Source of the DNA: Candidatus Propionivibrio dominans
Lineage (GTDB): Bacteria > Pseudomonadota > Gammaproteobacteria > Burkholderiales > Rhodocyclaceae
Assembly: GCA_016709335.1 (NCBI GenBank)
Contig: JADJNC010000004.1
Span: forward strand, 62,001 to 126,000
Reading direction: 5' to 3'
Length of the DNA: 64,000 bases
Below are positions 20,113 through 29,138 of this stretch, piece by piece (the stretch's first letter is position 1; each line of letters starts with the position of its first letter). Position numbers and translations under genes: made by a program. A model generated the notes under the pieces. That model searched no databases. It was not told the DNA's origin and saw only the letters and a program-made list of their open reading frames with translations.

Positions 20113-21195
20113 TCAATCTTGTAAAGACAATTGAATAAACAGCGCTGTTCCCATCACAAAAGCAGCGGCGATTCTGGAACGATTATTTTCCAGAAACTCG
20201 TCCCCAACGCGTCGAGGCCCGTCACCGTAAGGCCAGATATAGTCATCAATGATGATCCAGCCACCACCGACCACAAATTTCCCCCACGACTCAACATCTG
20301 CCTTTGCGGCTTCGTAGGCGTGGTTGCCGTCGATATGAAGAATTGCAATTTCTCCAGCGTATTCAGTATGTCCAAAGATCTCCGTGCATGCTGACCGGTT
20401 TTCGCCGTAGTACGCTGCCCCTTCAACGGAGGTCATGCGCAGGTAATTCATGTGGTTGGCGTTAAAAGGAAGCAGGCCGATTTGAAATACTGTCAGCGCT
20501 TCGTCAGCAGAAACCTGTCGTGACCCACTGTCGACCATTTCCTCGTTCTGAATCAAATGTTCGTTTGCCCATGGATCGACGCACAGAAGCTTGCCTATTT
20601 CGTAACAGCGCGCAAGCCAGGCCAGGATAAAAGCGGATTTCCCCCACCAACTGCCGATTTCGACAATGTCGCCACTCACTGAATAGCGCGAGGTGTCGAA
20701 CAATGCGCTGAATTTGTCATCGTCACACATACCGGGAATTAAATCCGTATAGCGGCACAGTGAGGCGACTTCGACTCTTGAAAGCTGTCGTCGAGGTTGA
20801 ATATCCGACATCAGCGGAAGTTGATTGGCCATGAGATATTCTGCTTCGGATAGCGCAGCGCGGTACCCGCTTAACACTTCATCAACCGGTGACGCATTCA
20901 CCAACACGACCCCCGGAATCAGTTTACCAAGGATTTGGCTCAAATGATTCCAGACGACGATATTGGGCGTGTAAATCTCACCAATATCAAACTCAATTAG
21001 GGCATGCCTGAGCGCCTGGTCAAATCCGGGATCAGTAACATAAGGTAGATGCACCCATGCCGGATATTTTTCACGCGAGGCATCATAGCCAAGCGACGAT
21101 GAACCGATAACGGATTTTCCCTCCTTGATGCTCTTCTGCAGGAAGTCCAGAGCACGCGGCATGCCGGCGGGAAAGATCAGAACGGGCTTATTCAT
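20113..21195 (-). CDS. class I methyltransferase (Methyltransf_24-like) with N-terminal ATP-grasp-like lead domain
   Basis: 360 residues in two parts. Residues 1-120 (KPVLIFPAGMPRALDFLQKS, VIGSSSLGYDASREKYPAW, DIGEIYTPNIVVW) resemble the pre-ATP-grasp domain that starts carbamoyl-phosphate-synthase-like proteins. Residues 165-350 are a SAM methyltransferase of the CmcI/Methyltransf_24 sort: GDIVEIGSWWGKSAFILAWL, LLCVDPWANE, AILHIDGNHAYEAAKADVESW and GGWIIIDDYIWP. The DGNHAYE and DDY residues fit metal-dependent O-methyl transfer. An ATP-grasp gene is five genes away, which makes this lead domain noteworthy. It is 18 bp downstream of the next methyltransferase. Substrate unknown. Confidence 0.8.
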   Translation of the reverse strand: MNKPVLIFPAGMPRALDFLQKSIKEGKSVIGSSSLGYDASREKYPAWVHLPYVTDPGFDQALRHALIEFDIGEIYTPNIVVWNHLSQILGKLIPGVVLVNASPVDEVLSGYRAALSEAEYLMANQLPLMSDIQPRRQLSRVEVASLCRYTDLIPGMCDDDKFSALFDTSRYSVSGDIVEIGSWWGKSAFILAWLARCYEIGKLLCVDPWANEHLIQNEEMVDSGSRQVSADEALTVFQIGLLPFNANHMNYLRMTSVEGAAYYGENRSACTEIFGHTEYAGEIAILHIDGNHAYEAAKADVESWGKFVVGGGWIIIDDYIWPYGDGPRRVGDEFLENNRSRIAAAFVMGTALFIQLSLQD

Positions 21196-21213
21196 GATGG
21201 CAAATTCCCAGGC

Positions 21214-21981
21214 TCATTGCTTACCACGCTCACACATCAGGAAGATGCTCGAACACAGATCCGGGTACTGCTGCCCCAGTTTGTAGCAACCGTCCAGATA
21301 TTCCCTGGAAATAATATCCGTCTGCAGCAATCGGTCCCATTGAAAATTCGCTAGTGCCTTGAAGAAAATTCCGGACCGGTGAACCACCGTCAGCCCGGCT
21401 TCGACGGCATCTCTCTCCAAGGTATCCAGGGTGTAGGTACGACGGTGGCCATGTTCCGCCTCGGCGGCAGTGACGGCTACGTTATGCGAGATCAAGCCCA
21501 TCTTGACGGCGATCTGTCGGGATGGCGCATTGGCATTCGGACACACCAGGAAGAAGCGCCCGCCCTCTGCCAGCCATTCGTCGTTGACACGTTTCAGCAC
21601 ATTTACCGGGCTGTCGATATGCTCCAGCACATGCGACAGCACAATATTGTCGTAGCGTTCCGGCAGCGCGGCGGTCTCGAACAGCGAATGGATGAACTTG
21701 ACCTTGTTGCCGAGCAAGCGCTTCGCCTTCTCGATCGCCAGGTCAGAGGCCTCCACGCAGGTGACGTCATCGAAGTAGTCCATAAAGCGCCGGGTAAACT
21801 GGCCTGTGTAGCTACCCAGTTCAAGCAGGCTTCCCTTCCTGAAGAAGGGCCCGAACGAGCGGATCATGTAGGGATGCATCACGTCGAAATCGAAGCTGTA
21901 GGCATACTTCTCGCTAGCCAAGTTATCCGAGTCGTTCATTTCGTGGTTGTAGTTTCTTGGTTTCAATTTTCTATTCTCCAT
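21214..21981 (-). CDS. class I SAM-dependent methyltransferase
   Basis: About 255 residues: SLLELGSYTGQFTRRFMDYF (motif I), VTCVEASDLAIEKAKRL, YDNIVLSHVLEHIDSPVNVLKRV (motif IV, HVLEH), GRFFLVCPNANAPSRQ and GHRRTYTLDTLERDAVEAGL. The C-terminus (REYLDGCYKLGQQYPDLCSSIFLMCERG) resembles that of the methyltransferase at 26.5-27.2 kb (NALCEVGVDYPELSCGILAEI), so the two are paralogues. An ATG at 22005 overlaps the upstream stop (ATGA), but the ATG at 21981 has GAGGAG eight bases upstream and is my choice. Probably methylates the sugar handled by the surrounding cassette. Confidence 0.82.
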   Translation of the reverse strand: MENRKLKPRNYNHEMNDSDNLASEKYAYSFDFDVMHPYMIRSFGPFFRKGSLLELGSYTGQFTRRFMDYFDDVTCVEASDLAIEKAKRLLGNKVKFIHSLFETAALPERYDNIVLSHVLEHIDSPVNVLKRVNDEWLAEGGRFFLVCPNANAPSRQIAVKMGLISHNVAVTAAEAEHGHRRTYTLDTLERDAVEAGLTVVHRSGIFFKALANFQWDRLLQTDIISREYLDGCYKLGQQYPDLCSSIFLMCERGKQ

Positions 21982-22001
21982 TCGGAATTCTCCTCGCGAG
22001 T

Positions 22002-22955
22002 TCATGTTTCCAGCACGGCCAGGCCAAAGCCCGCACGACCGAACTCGTTACCGTTGTATAGCATGTAAGCTTTGCCATCCAAGAAAAACACGTGCGGGTA
22101 GCACTGCATTTTCGAATCCCAGCCCTCTTCGGAAACATCGATGCCTGCCAGACTGTCGTCGCGGACCCAGTCGACCAGATCGAACGAATAGGCATAGCCG
22201 ATCCGGTAGGCGTTACTGCTCTGGTTCCTGAAACCATGCGCCTGACGATAGCAGAAGTACATGTGGTACAGGCCGTTCAGACAAATCACCGTTGGCAGCG
22301 CCTGGCATTCATCGGCATTCAAGCGGTCACTGATTATCTGCCGCCCGTCCCGCTGCCAGTTGATTGCGTCAGTTGAGGTAGCATGAGCGATCTTGTAAAC
22401 GCGATCCGGCGGCTCCGACTCGGTGAATTTTTGCCACTTGGTCCCGAAGATGTACCACATGTGATAGCGGGTGCCATAACGTGCGACAAAAGCATCGGCA
22501 ACAAGAAACGGCTCCTTCAGCGAAGCCGAGAGCAGCGGCCCTTTGCCATGCCGCTTGAAGGTCAGGCCATCGTCGTAGCTAACCGCCAGCCCTACGGAGG
22601 CATCTGCAGATACCGACACTTTTCGGTTCCAGCCGGTAGTGTAGGCCAGAATCCGGTCGACATCCCGTACTACGTTGAAAGGAAAAATACCGTGTTCGTC
22701 AAAACATCCAAGTTCGCCCAGTTCGATAACCTGCTGGGTTGACACTCCGATGATCTGGCGCATGTCCCGTTCGAAATCGACAAACGCAACGTGGCTCAGA
22801 TATTTTCCAACGCTGTCTCGTTCCCGCGTCGAGAAATATACCCGTACCCTATCTTTCAAGACCAGCGTCTGGGGGGATTGTGCGAATTCGACACATCGAC
22901 TGGGCAGCGTATGCTCGGTAGGATCGAAAATCTTGCCCAGCTTCAACCACTTCAT
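22002..22955 (-). CDS. five-bladed beta-propeller glycosidase-like protein (GH43/GH130-type fold), copy 1
   Basis: 317 residues with repeated propeller-blade motifs: RVRVYFSTRERDSVGKYLSH, DEHGIFPFNVVRDVDRILAYTTG, VGLAVSYDDGLTFKRHGKGP, KEPFLVADAFVARYGTRYHMWYI, IAHATSTDAINWQRDG, YRIGYAYSFDLVDWVRDD, PHVFFLDGKAYMLYNGNEFGRAGFG. The pattern (strand, Asp-box-like turn, W) is that of GH43/GH32/GH130 folds. There is no signal peptide, so it should act in the cytoplasm, which is odd for a glycosidase and suggests a phosphorylase or a sugar-nucleotide-modifying role; that is inference. It starts at ATG 22955, overlapping the stop of copy 2 by 4 bp. Confidence 0.75.
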   Translation of the reverse strand: MKWLKLGKIFDPTEHTLPSRCVEFAQSPQTLVLKDRVRVYFSTRERDSVGKYLSHVAFVDFERDMRQIIGVSTQQVIELGELGCFDEHGIFPFNVVRDVDRILAYTTGWNRKVSVSADASVGLAVSYDDGLTFKRHGKGPLLSASLKEPFLVADAFVARYGTRYHMWYIFGTKWQKFTESEPPDRVYKIAHATSTDAINWQRDGRQIISDRLNADECQALPTVICLNGLYHMYFCYRQAHGFRNQSSNAYRIGYAYSFDLVDWVRDDSLAGIDVSEEGWDSKMQCYPHVFFLDGKAYMLYNGNEFGRAGFGLAVLET

Positions 22956-23928
22956 TTCTTCCCCCACTCGGCAGATTCCTCAAGTATCGCCAAGCCGAAA
23001 CCTGCGCGCCCCATTTCGTTGCCCTGGTAGAGCATGTAGGTTTCACCATCCAACATGAACACGTGGGGATAATTGACCATCTCGGAATCCCATCCGGTCT
23101 CCGATAATCCGATGTCGACGAGATCGTCATTCCTGAGCCAGTTGACCATGTCTTCGGAATAAGCGTAGCCAATCCGGTAGCCTCCCTCCCGGCTCTTGTA
23201 ATTGTGGATGTCGCGATACGAAAAGAACATATGATACTTGCCATCGCGATGGGTCACGTCCGGGCAGGCCTGGCATTCGTGCTGACTCAGCTTGTCCATT
23301 ATCAGGTCTTTACCGTGCTTGACCCAGTTTATGCCGTCGGACGATGAGGCCATGCGAATCTTGTAAACCGGCTCCGGCTTGCTGCTTGTTCTGAGCCACT
23401 CCTTGCCCGCGACATACCAGAGATGCCAGCAGTCATTGAATTTACGTATGCGCGGACTGCCCAGAAGGAAAGGCTCGTCCGGACTGTAAGAGAGGACCGG
23501 GCCATCGCCCAGTCGTTGGAATGATTGCCCCTCGTCGCAACTGATCGCCAGCCCGATTGCGGCATTGAACGGCACTGACTCGCACCGAGTCCAGCCTGCA
23601 TAGTAAGCGCGTATCTCAAAGCGCCATCACGAATCACTGACACGGGATAAGTGCCGAATTCATCGAACGTGCCGTATTTTCCCAAAGCCAGTACCGGTTG
23701 CTCACATACTCGCAGGATGTTGCGCAAATTGCTGCGTTCGAGGTCTATGAACGAGATGTAACTCAGGTACTGCCCATCCAAGCCGGGAGCCGGACGGGAG
23801 CAGAAATAGACCCTGACGTACTTTTCCTCTATCAGCACCGAAGGGGATTGCGCGAATTCGTGCATCCAACTTTTGGTTATCAAATCTTTGGGATCGAAGA
23901 TCTTGCCGATTTTTTTCCATTTAAACAT
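22952..23928 (-). pseudogene. five-bladed beta-propeller glycosidase-like protein, copy 2, frameshifted
   Basis: Tandem paralogue of the downstream gene with the same start (FKWKKIGKIFDPKD versus MKWLKLGKIFDPTE) and same end (GNEMGRAGFGLAILE). The first 115 residues are in one frame to RDGALR. Near 23,605 a base is lost and the other frame continues YYAGWTRCESVPFNAAIGLAISCDEGQSF through the remaining blades. Joined length is about 325 residues, matching copy 1. Differences in likely active-site loops: DEPFLLGSPRI here against KEPFLVADAFV, and HECQACPDVT against DECQALPTVI. No signal peptide. The two copies are diverged at DNA level, so the duplication is old or both were acquired together. 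Confidence 0.75.
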
Positions 23929-23984
23929 GTGGCACACCTATCTAATACTGGCGCCACCCACGAGGGGCAGGCACGATGATTCGC

Positions 23985-24661
23985 TCAGTCCCCAAGCCGC
24001 CTCAAGTTACGCGCACCCGTTTTCAGCCCGCCGTAGTAATAATCGCTGAAGCCAGCCGCTTCCATCAGATCGAAAACCTTTTGCATATCGTATTCAACCC
24101 GGTGCAATGTGAATTTTCCATCGTCGTAAACGGCAAAGGCCGCGCGCGGATCACCATCTCTGGGCTGCCCCACCGATCCTGGATTGCAATAGACCTTGTC
24201 GTCAAAACGCCGGACAGTCTGAATGTGTGTATGGCCTGAAACGAAAACGGCACCAAGAACCCGCTCGAAATAGTCGGGTGAAGGTTTCAGGTATTCATCA
24301 ATAGGGTCCGCCCAGCCACCATGCACCATCTGAATCTCGCCAATGCGCATTTGCACTGGAAATGTTCTAAGCCAATCCACATGGTCGGCATCGATGATTT
24401 TGCGCTGATACACAAGGCAGTCGTTCACACTCCGCGATCGAGGGCAAAACCACCACCAGCCATATACCAGTCATGGTTTCCCATCACGCAGGGAATGTTC
24501 CGCTCGCGTAGTTCTCGGCAGCATTCGTTGACTTGTGAGTAATAGCCCACAACATCGCCTGCGCAATACACGCGGGAGATGCCCAGGCTGTCCAGTTCAG
24601 CCAGCACGGCTTTTAGCGCCTCGTAGTTGCCGTGGATGTCAGAGATAAATGCCATTTTCAT
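23985..24661 (-). pseudogene. calcineurin-like metallophosphoesterase (YfcE-type), frameshifted
   Basis: Metal-dependent phosphoesterase. The N-terminal frame gives MAFISDIHGNYEALKAVL, CAGDVVGYYSQVNECC and MGNHDWYM, which supply the D-x-H, GD and GNHD metal ligands. It stops with TGA at 24425. Across a GTGTGA overlap the other frame continues MNDCLVYQRKIIDADH, QMVHGG, VSGHTHIQTVRRF (GHTH motif) and CNPGSVGQPRDGDPRAAFAV. Both halves are needed for the metal site, so a one-base loss near 24,427 explains the split; the overlap resembles translational coupling but a split single domain would be unusual. It overlaps the ATP-grasp 3' end by 23 bp. In this cassette it may remove a phosphate from a sugar intermediate. 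Confidence 0.78.
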
Positions 24662-25614
24662 AGAATATATGCTCGTCGGTGTAGCGAACAGCCTTACCAC
24701 GCCGGATGGCCGGCTGCGCAGGGGTCCGGTGTTTGAGAAAAAAATCGACCGCCATTAAGCTTTCGTTATATCCGAAAGCCGTCCGTATGGAAGTGGAAGA
24801 GGAAATTCTGGGGTTGATCTCCAGCAACTTCAACCCGTCGCCGCACATTCTGAACTGAAAATTCGTTGGCCCCAGCGGGCGAAAACGGTGGCTCAACTCG
24901 AGTATTGTTTCGGTGAAATCCCCTGAATCGACCACTTCCGCCCTGTCCGTAAAGCCGTCGCGCGACAGCTTGCGCCTGAGTGTCATGCAGGCGAAATAGC
25001 CGCCACGTCCGTCGCAAAACGCCGAGCTTAGCTCTCTTCCTCATCGTTGCCCACGATGGGTTGCGCCATCAGAATCGGGCCTATCTCCGGCTTGTGCTTC
25101 GTGAAAGTTTCCAGACCATCCACCCGGACGATGCCCTGGAACCGAATCCCCGGCGGGGCTTGAGCAGAAACGGTAGACCGAATTTCTCCTTCAGCGCCTC
25201 GAAATTCTGCTCCAGCGAACTGTCGATAGCGCAGCGCATCCCGTCTTCCTTCAGACGCTGGTGGAACTCCCATTTATCCTTGCACAAGCCAATCAGCTCG
25301 GGAACATTGAGTAACGGCATGGCGCCTTCCCTTTCGATCTCAGGCACGTGCTCGACCCAGGTATACATGTCGATCTCGATACCGGGAATCAGCATGTCGA
25401 TGCGATGCTGGCGGATAGTTGCCTCTAGCCAGTTGATGTAGCCTGCCTCGCTGGTCGGTGGTGCCGACTCGAATACGTCGCAAAACGCAGGGGCCACCGA
25501 GTCGTCGTGGATCGAAGTTCCCACGAGAAATAGATCCTCCCCCGACTTCCGCAGTGAGCGCAGGACGCCGTAGCCGACGATTCCACTGGCACCTGAAACC
25601 AGAATTCGTTTCAT
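24639..25614 (-). pseudogene. ATP-grasp ligase, two frameshifts
   Basis: Starts at ATG 25614 with the pre-ATP-grasp Rossmann lead KRILVSGASGIVGYGVLRSL, then DMLIPGIEIDMYTW, LCKDKWEFHQRLKEDGM and the ATP-binding lysine strand LPFLLKPRRGFGSR. Near 25,140 a G is missing (next frame GIVRVDGLETFTKH ... ILMAQPIVGNDEEE). Near 25,033 the frame moves again to ELSSAFCDGRGGYFACMTLRRK, then PTNFQFRMCGDGLKLLEINPRISSSTSIRTAFGYNE with the catalytic EINPR. Joined length is about 325 residues, close to ATP-grasp proteins of glycan loci that form amide bonds between an amino sugar and a carboxylic acid. All the ATP-grasp landmarks survive, only the reading frame is disturbed. Its ATG overlaps the SDR stop by 4 bp. 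Confidence 0.78.
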
Positions 25615-26460
25615 TGATTCGCCCTGCGGCGGGCGACTTCCTTTTCAATTCCAATTGCGAGTGAAATTCGGGGAAAGTAGCCGATCCGGCAATACAAATC
25701 AACGTCCGGCGCAAAAGCGTTGTCTGGAATATCGGTCTTGTCCGTTGCAAAACGAATGTTGCTGGTACTGCCGAAAGCGGCGATCGCTTCCGCTGCGATT
25801 TCGGAATAATGGACGTTGATCGGGTTCGGGCAGGCATAAAGTCCTTCAATGCGTTGCTTCACTACCCTCGAAATGATTTCGGCCACATCTTCGGCGTGAA
25901 TCAGGTTGCGCTGTGCATCGTTCGCCCCGTAGAACACAATATCCTCATTGTTTTCCGCCTTGTCTAAGATCGCATACAGAAAAGGCTGGTGTTTTCGAAA
26001 GGATTCTCCAACGCCATAAATCTGCGATGGACGTAGTATGGTCAGCGGTAAATTGAAACTCGCACAGTATAGCCGGCTGACCTCTTCTGCATGGCGCTTG
26101 GAAAGGCCGTAGCTGCCGTAGAATGGAGAGCTTTCGTCCAAGCCAGCAAGAATGCTGGACACCAGTATAAGATGCCCAACTCGGGCTCTGGTGCAGGCAT
26201 GGCAGAGACGCAATGTGCCCAGTACGTTCACCTGCTCTGCGCCATGCATCCCGACGAAGTCTTTTTCCGCCGAATTGAGCTGCGAGGTTGATGACGAAGT
26301 CACGCCCCTCGGGCAGGTGAAATTGTTCGCCCGGCCAAGTCAGGTCAAGCGGTACGTCGCAGCCAGTCCGCCCCGCTGTTAACACATCGGCAACCGGCGT
26401 CAGCGTGGGCAACATTACCTGCGCAAGGGACGATCTGCCACCTACAATCAATATCTTCAT
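25611..26460 (-). pseudogene. extended SDR nucleotide-sugar epimerase/dehydratase, frameshifted
   Basis: Starts at ATG 26460 (MKILIVGGRSSLAQVMLPTL). The first 55 residues end in RDFVINLAA; a base is gained or lost near 26,285 and the other frame goes on NSAEKDFVGMHGAEQVNVLGTLRL, LVSSILAG, YGSYGLSKRHAEEVSRLY (catalytic Tyr-x-x-x-Lys), RPSQIYGVGESFRK and RNLIHAEDVAEIISR. Joined length about 280 residues. It is an NAD(P)-dependent enzyme for a nucleotide sugar, probably a 4-reductase or epimerase. It is followed by the ATP-grasp gene with an ATGA overlap, so the two are likely made together. Confidence 0.8.
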
Positions 26461-26483
26461 TGGATTGCGCCCTGATTCGTCAG

Positions 26484-27206
26484 TCAATGCTCCGATATTT
26501 CGGCCAGAATGCCGCACGAGAGTTCCGGGTAATCTACGCCGACTTCACATAGCGCGTTGATTACCTTCCGGTCCAACTGCAGGGAAACGATCTGGCTGGT
26601 CGTGAATGGTTTCAGGTAGATGCCTTCCAGCCTGTCAATGCCGTAGCCCGCCTTTTCCACCTCATCGGACAAACTCGCGACGGTGTAATAGCGTTTGTGT
26701 CCGAGAAGATGATCGTTCTCAGAAAGGATGGTCATGTCGGCCAGCATACCGGCCAGATACCCCAGTCTGCGGTTCAGCACTTCGGCATTAGGTACTGCCA
26801 GAAAAATTTTTCCTTCCGGTGCAAGCAACGTCCGGTAGCGGCGCAAAATCTGCAGCGGGTCATCCACGTGCTCGAGGATGAAACCCATAACGATCACATC
26901 AAATTTCTCGTCTGTTGAAAATTCTTCGAAATACGTCTCCACGATCTGCGCCCGGCAGTCGGGATATTTCTCGTGGAAATTCTGGATCACTGCCGGTGAG
27001 CCTTCAAGCACCACGTGCCGGTCAAAACTGCTGGCAAACAAGTTGGCGGTGACCCCGTGGCCCAGCCCCAGCTCCAGCAGTGATCCTCCGCCCCCGGCGT
27101 GTTGAAGCACTCTTTTCGGATACCATGACAATAGTATCTCGTTGTCGAAATCGTACAGATTTTCGCCCTGATATGCTGCCAGATGCGTGTCCAGCGTATT
27201 ACCCAT
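26484..27206 (-). CDS. class I SAM-dependent methyltransferase
   Basis: About 240 residues: GGGGSLLELGLGHGVTANLFA (motif I), HVVLEGSPAVIQNFHE, FDVIVMGFILEHVDDPLQILRRY (motif IV) and EGKIFLAVPNAEVLNRR. Its C-terminal VGVDYPELSCGILAEI matches the C-terminus of the methyltransferase at 21.2-22.0 kb, marking them as paralogues flanking the propeller/ATP-grasp genes. The ATG at 27206 follows AAGGGTGG and is preferred over the GTG at 27221. It lies 38 bp after the WbqC gene. Sugar methylation is likely. Confidence 0.85.
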   Translation of the reverse strand: MGNTLDTHLAAYQGENLYDFDNEILLSWYPKRVLQHAGGGGSLLELGLGHGVTANLFASSFDRHVVLEGSPAVIQNFHEKYPDCRAQIVETYFEEFSTDEKFDVIVMGFILEHVDDPLQILRRYRTLLAPEGKIFLAVPNAEVLNRRLGYLAGMLADMTILSENDHLLGHKRYYTVASLSDEVEKAGYGIDRLEGIYLKPFTTSQIVSLQLDRKVINALCEVGVDYPELSCGILAEISEH

Positions 27207-27244
27207 AAATCCACCCTTCACGTAACTGCTCCCGATCTACTACG

Positions 27245-27904
27245 TCAAACCAGTTCATAGCATTCATTAACATAGACGCCAACCTGTTCCGGGGAGTTGA
27301 ACATCATCACGTCGATGATCGACAGCCAGGGCACGAACGCGTCGCCAAGCTGGGCGTACTCGAATGGCCTGGATTGAATGAATTTCAATTCAATCTCTTT
27401 CCCCCCGAACGTTTCGTTCGAATACAATTCCCGGCCACCTATAGCATTGACATAGGTACTCGCCCCGACCGCTTCGCACAAAGCGAGGACCTTGTCCTGA
27501 TTCTTCAGTTCATGGTCAATGGCGATATCGGAAGAAATCCTGATCTCCGTCGCAATGCCCAAATGTGTGCAGGTCTTGACGATGGAGTTATGCAGGAAGC
27601 TGAACAGGTTCGTATCGTAAAAATACGGCGCGCGCCGGTATGCCGCCTTGAATTGGTTCAACATTTTGTCGCGCTTGAAACCCACCGCCAACTCCCGTTC
27701 GCAAACGTCCAGATAGTCCGAATCATTTTTCAACGGCAGCGTGAACATCACATCCTTACCGTTCTGCAACATGCGGTTGCGATTGATCCATCCCTTCTTC
27801 GTGTATTTGATCTTGTCATATACAACAAATTGATCTACGGCTGCAATCAGTTGGAAGTAGCCGATATACGGGAAGAAGTACGGCTGCATGATGGCTAGCC
27901 TCAT
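27245..27904 (-). CDS. wbqC: WbqC family protein
   Basis: 219 residues with the family's unmistakable opening MRLAIMQPYFFPYIGYFQLI, then DQFVVYDKIKYTKKGWINRN, LPLKNDSDYL and the ending FVPWLSIIDVMMFNSPEQV. WbqC-like proteins occur in O-antigen and polysaccharide loci, usually beside sugar aminotransferases and methyltransferases; their reaction is not established as far as I know. Here it stands between a DegT aminotransferase and the SDR/ATP-grasp genes, consistent with a role in modifying an amino-sugar nitrogen, which is inference. Cytoplasmic, no signal peptide. Confidence 0.9.
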   Translation of the reverse strand: MRLAIMQPYFFPYIGYFQLIAAVDQFVVYDKIKYTKKGWINRNRMLQNGKDVMFTLPLKNDSDYLDVCERELAVGFKRDKMLNQFKAAYRRAPYFYDTNLFSFLHNSIVKTCTHLGIATEIRISSDIAIDHELKNQDKVLALCEAVGASTYVNAIGGRELYSNETFGGKEIELKFIQSRPFEYAQLGDAFVPWLSIIDVMMFNSPEQVGVYVNECYELV

Positions 27905-27945
27905 CCGTCCTCCGCAAATTTTCTCTTTTGCTCCATGTCCACTTT

Positions 27946-29064
27946 TTATTGAGCAGTAATAAAGTGGATAATTTCGTCGACTATCGACATATCCAGATCA
28001 GGATAGATCGGCAGACAGAGAACCTGCTGTGCCGCAGTTGTTGCCACAGGAAGATTCTCCCTGTGGGCTGAAGGCAGACCGCGATACATGGAAAACTCCG
28101 AGATCAGAGGATAAAAATAGCGGCGTGGATGGATATTTTTTTCTTTTAGCTTCTGGTAAAGATCGTCCCGACTGATTGGGTAGTCTTCTCCCACCAGAAT
28201 CGGGAAATAGGCATGGTTGGCAACTTTCTCCCCCGAATCGTTCAGGCAGTCAATTCCCCGAATATCCTTCAGCCCAACACGGTAAGCAATATCTATTTCT
28301 TTGCGTCGAGCGAGAGCCTTGTCTATGTATTTCAATTGCAGCAAACCCAGAGCCGCATTGAATTCGCTCATCTTGCCATTGATACCTGGAGCCACCACGT
28401 TCGTTTCACCCAAGAAACCAAAGTTCTTCAGGTGGTCAATGCGCTGCTTCGTTTTGGCATCAGGGCACACAATTGCGCCGCCCTCAAAGGTATTAAATAC
28501 CTTGGTAGCATGAAAACTAAGCACAGACAAATCACCGTGCTGAAGAATGCTACCTGTGGCATCTTCCACACCAAAGGCATGCGCAGCGTCATAAACAACT
28601 CTGAGATTGTAATTATCTGCAATCTTCTGGATGGCTTGAACATCGCAAGGGTAACCGTAACAGTGCACTGGCATGATAGCCGTGGTCTGGGGGGTTATCG
28701 CAGCCTCAATTTTTTCTGGATCAAGGTTAAGCGTGTTCGGATTGATGTCCACAAACACTGGTTTTATACCATTCCACAGGAGTGCATGAGAGGTTGCCAC
28801 AAAGGAATATGGGGTGGTGATCACTTCGCCCGTAATTCTTAACGACTGCAACGCGGTCACCAGCGCGATCGTTCCGTTTGTGAAAAGTGCGACATGTTTA
28901 ACGCCAAGGTACTCACACAAAGCCTGTTCCAGTTGCTCATGGAATGGGCCGTTATTTGTAAGAATTTTGTTACTCCATATTTTTTCCAGATAGGGGAGAA
29001 ACTCTTCCAAGGGCGGGAGAAAAGGTTGCGTAACATATATAGGGCGCTTTATCTGAGAACTCAT
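27946..29064 (-). CDS. DegT/DnrJ/EryC1 sugar aminotransferase (VioA/FdtB-like)
   Basis: 372-residue PLP-dependent transaminase. Visible landmarks: FTNGTIALVTALQSL (phosphate loop), TPYSFVATSHALLW, YDAAHAFGVED (Asp that contacts PLP) and SFHATKVFNTFEGGA with the Schiff-base lysine. The SFHATKVFNTFEGG form is typical of enzymes that make dTDP-4-amino-4,6-dideoxyhexoses from the RmlB product, and rmlB is at 46.8-47.8 kb in this window. The product would be a dTDP-4-amino sugar (VioA-type) or 3-amino sugar (FdtB-type); sequence by eye does not separate them. It precedes wbqC by 41 bp, suggesting the amino group is then processed by the cassette. Confidence 0.87.
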   Translation of the reverse strand: MSSQIKRPIYVTQPFLPPLEEFLPYLEKIWSNKILTNNGPFHEQLEQALCEYLGVKHVALFTNGTIALVTALQSLRITGEVITTPYSFVATSHALLWNGIKPVFVDINPNTLNLDPEKIEAAITPQTTAIMPVHCYGYPCDVQAIQKIADNYNLRVVYDAAHAFGVEDATGSILQHGDLSVLSFHATKVFNTFEGGAIVCPDAKTKQRIDHLKNFGFLGETNVVAPGINGKMSEFNAALGLLQLKYIDKALARRKEIDIAYRVGLKDIRGIDCLNDSGEKVANHAYFPILVGEDYPISRDDLYQKLKEKNIHPRRYFYPLISEFSMYRGLPSAHRENLPVATTAAQQVLCLPIYPDLDMSIVDEIIHFITAQ

Positions 29065-29138
29065 CTCTTGATCCTTGCTTAGTTTTCGACAGGCAATTCA
29101 GACTGTGAACTTCACCTCTGGTATTGTTAATCAATCAC

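Noticed and set aside
24425..24428. Programmed frameshift or two-protein split in the metallophosphoesterase
   Set aside because: The overlap is short, has no slippery heptamer or visible stem-loop, and the split falls between ligands of a single metal site; a simple indel is more likely.
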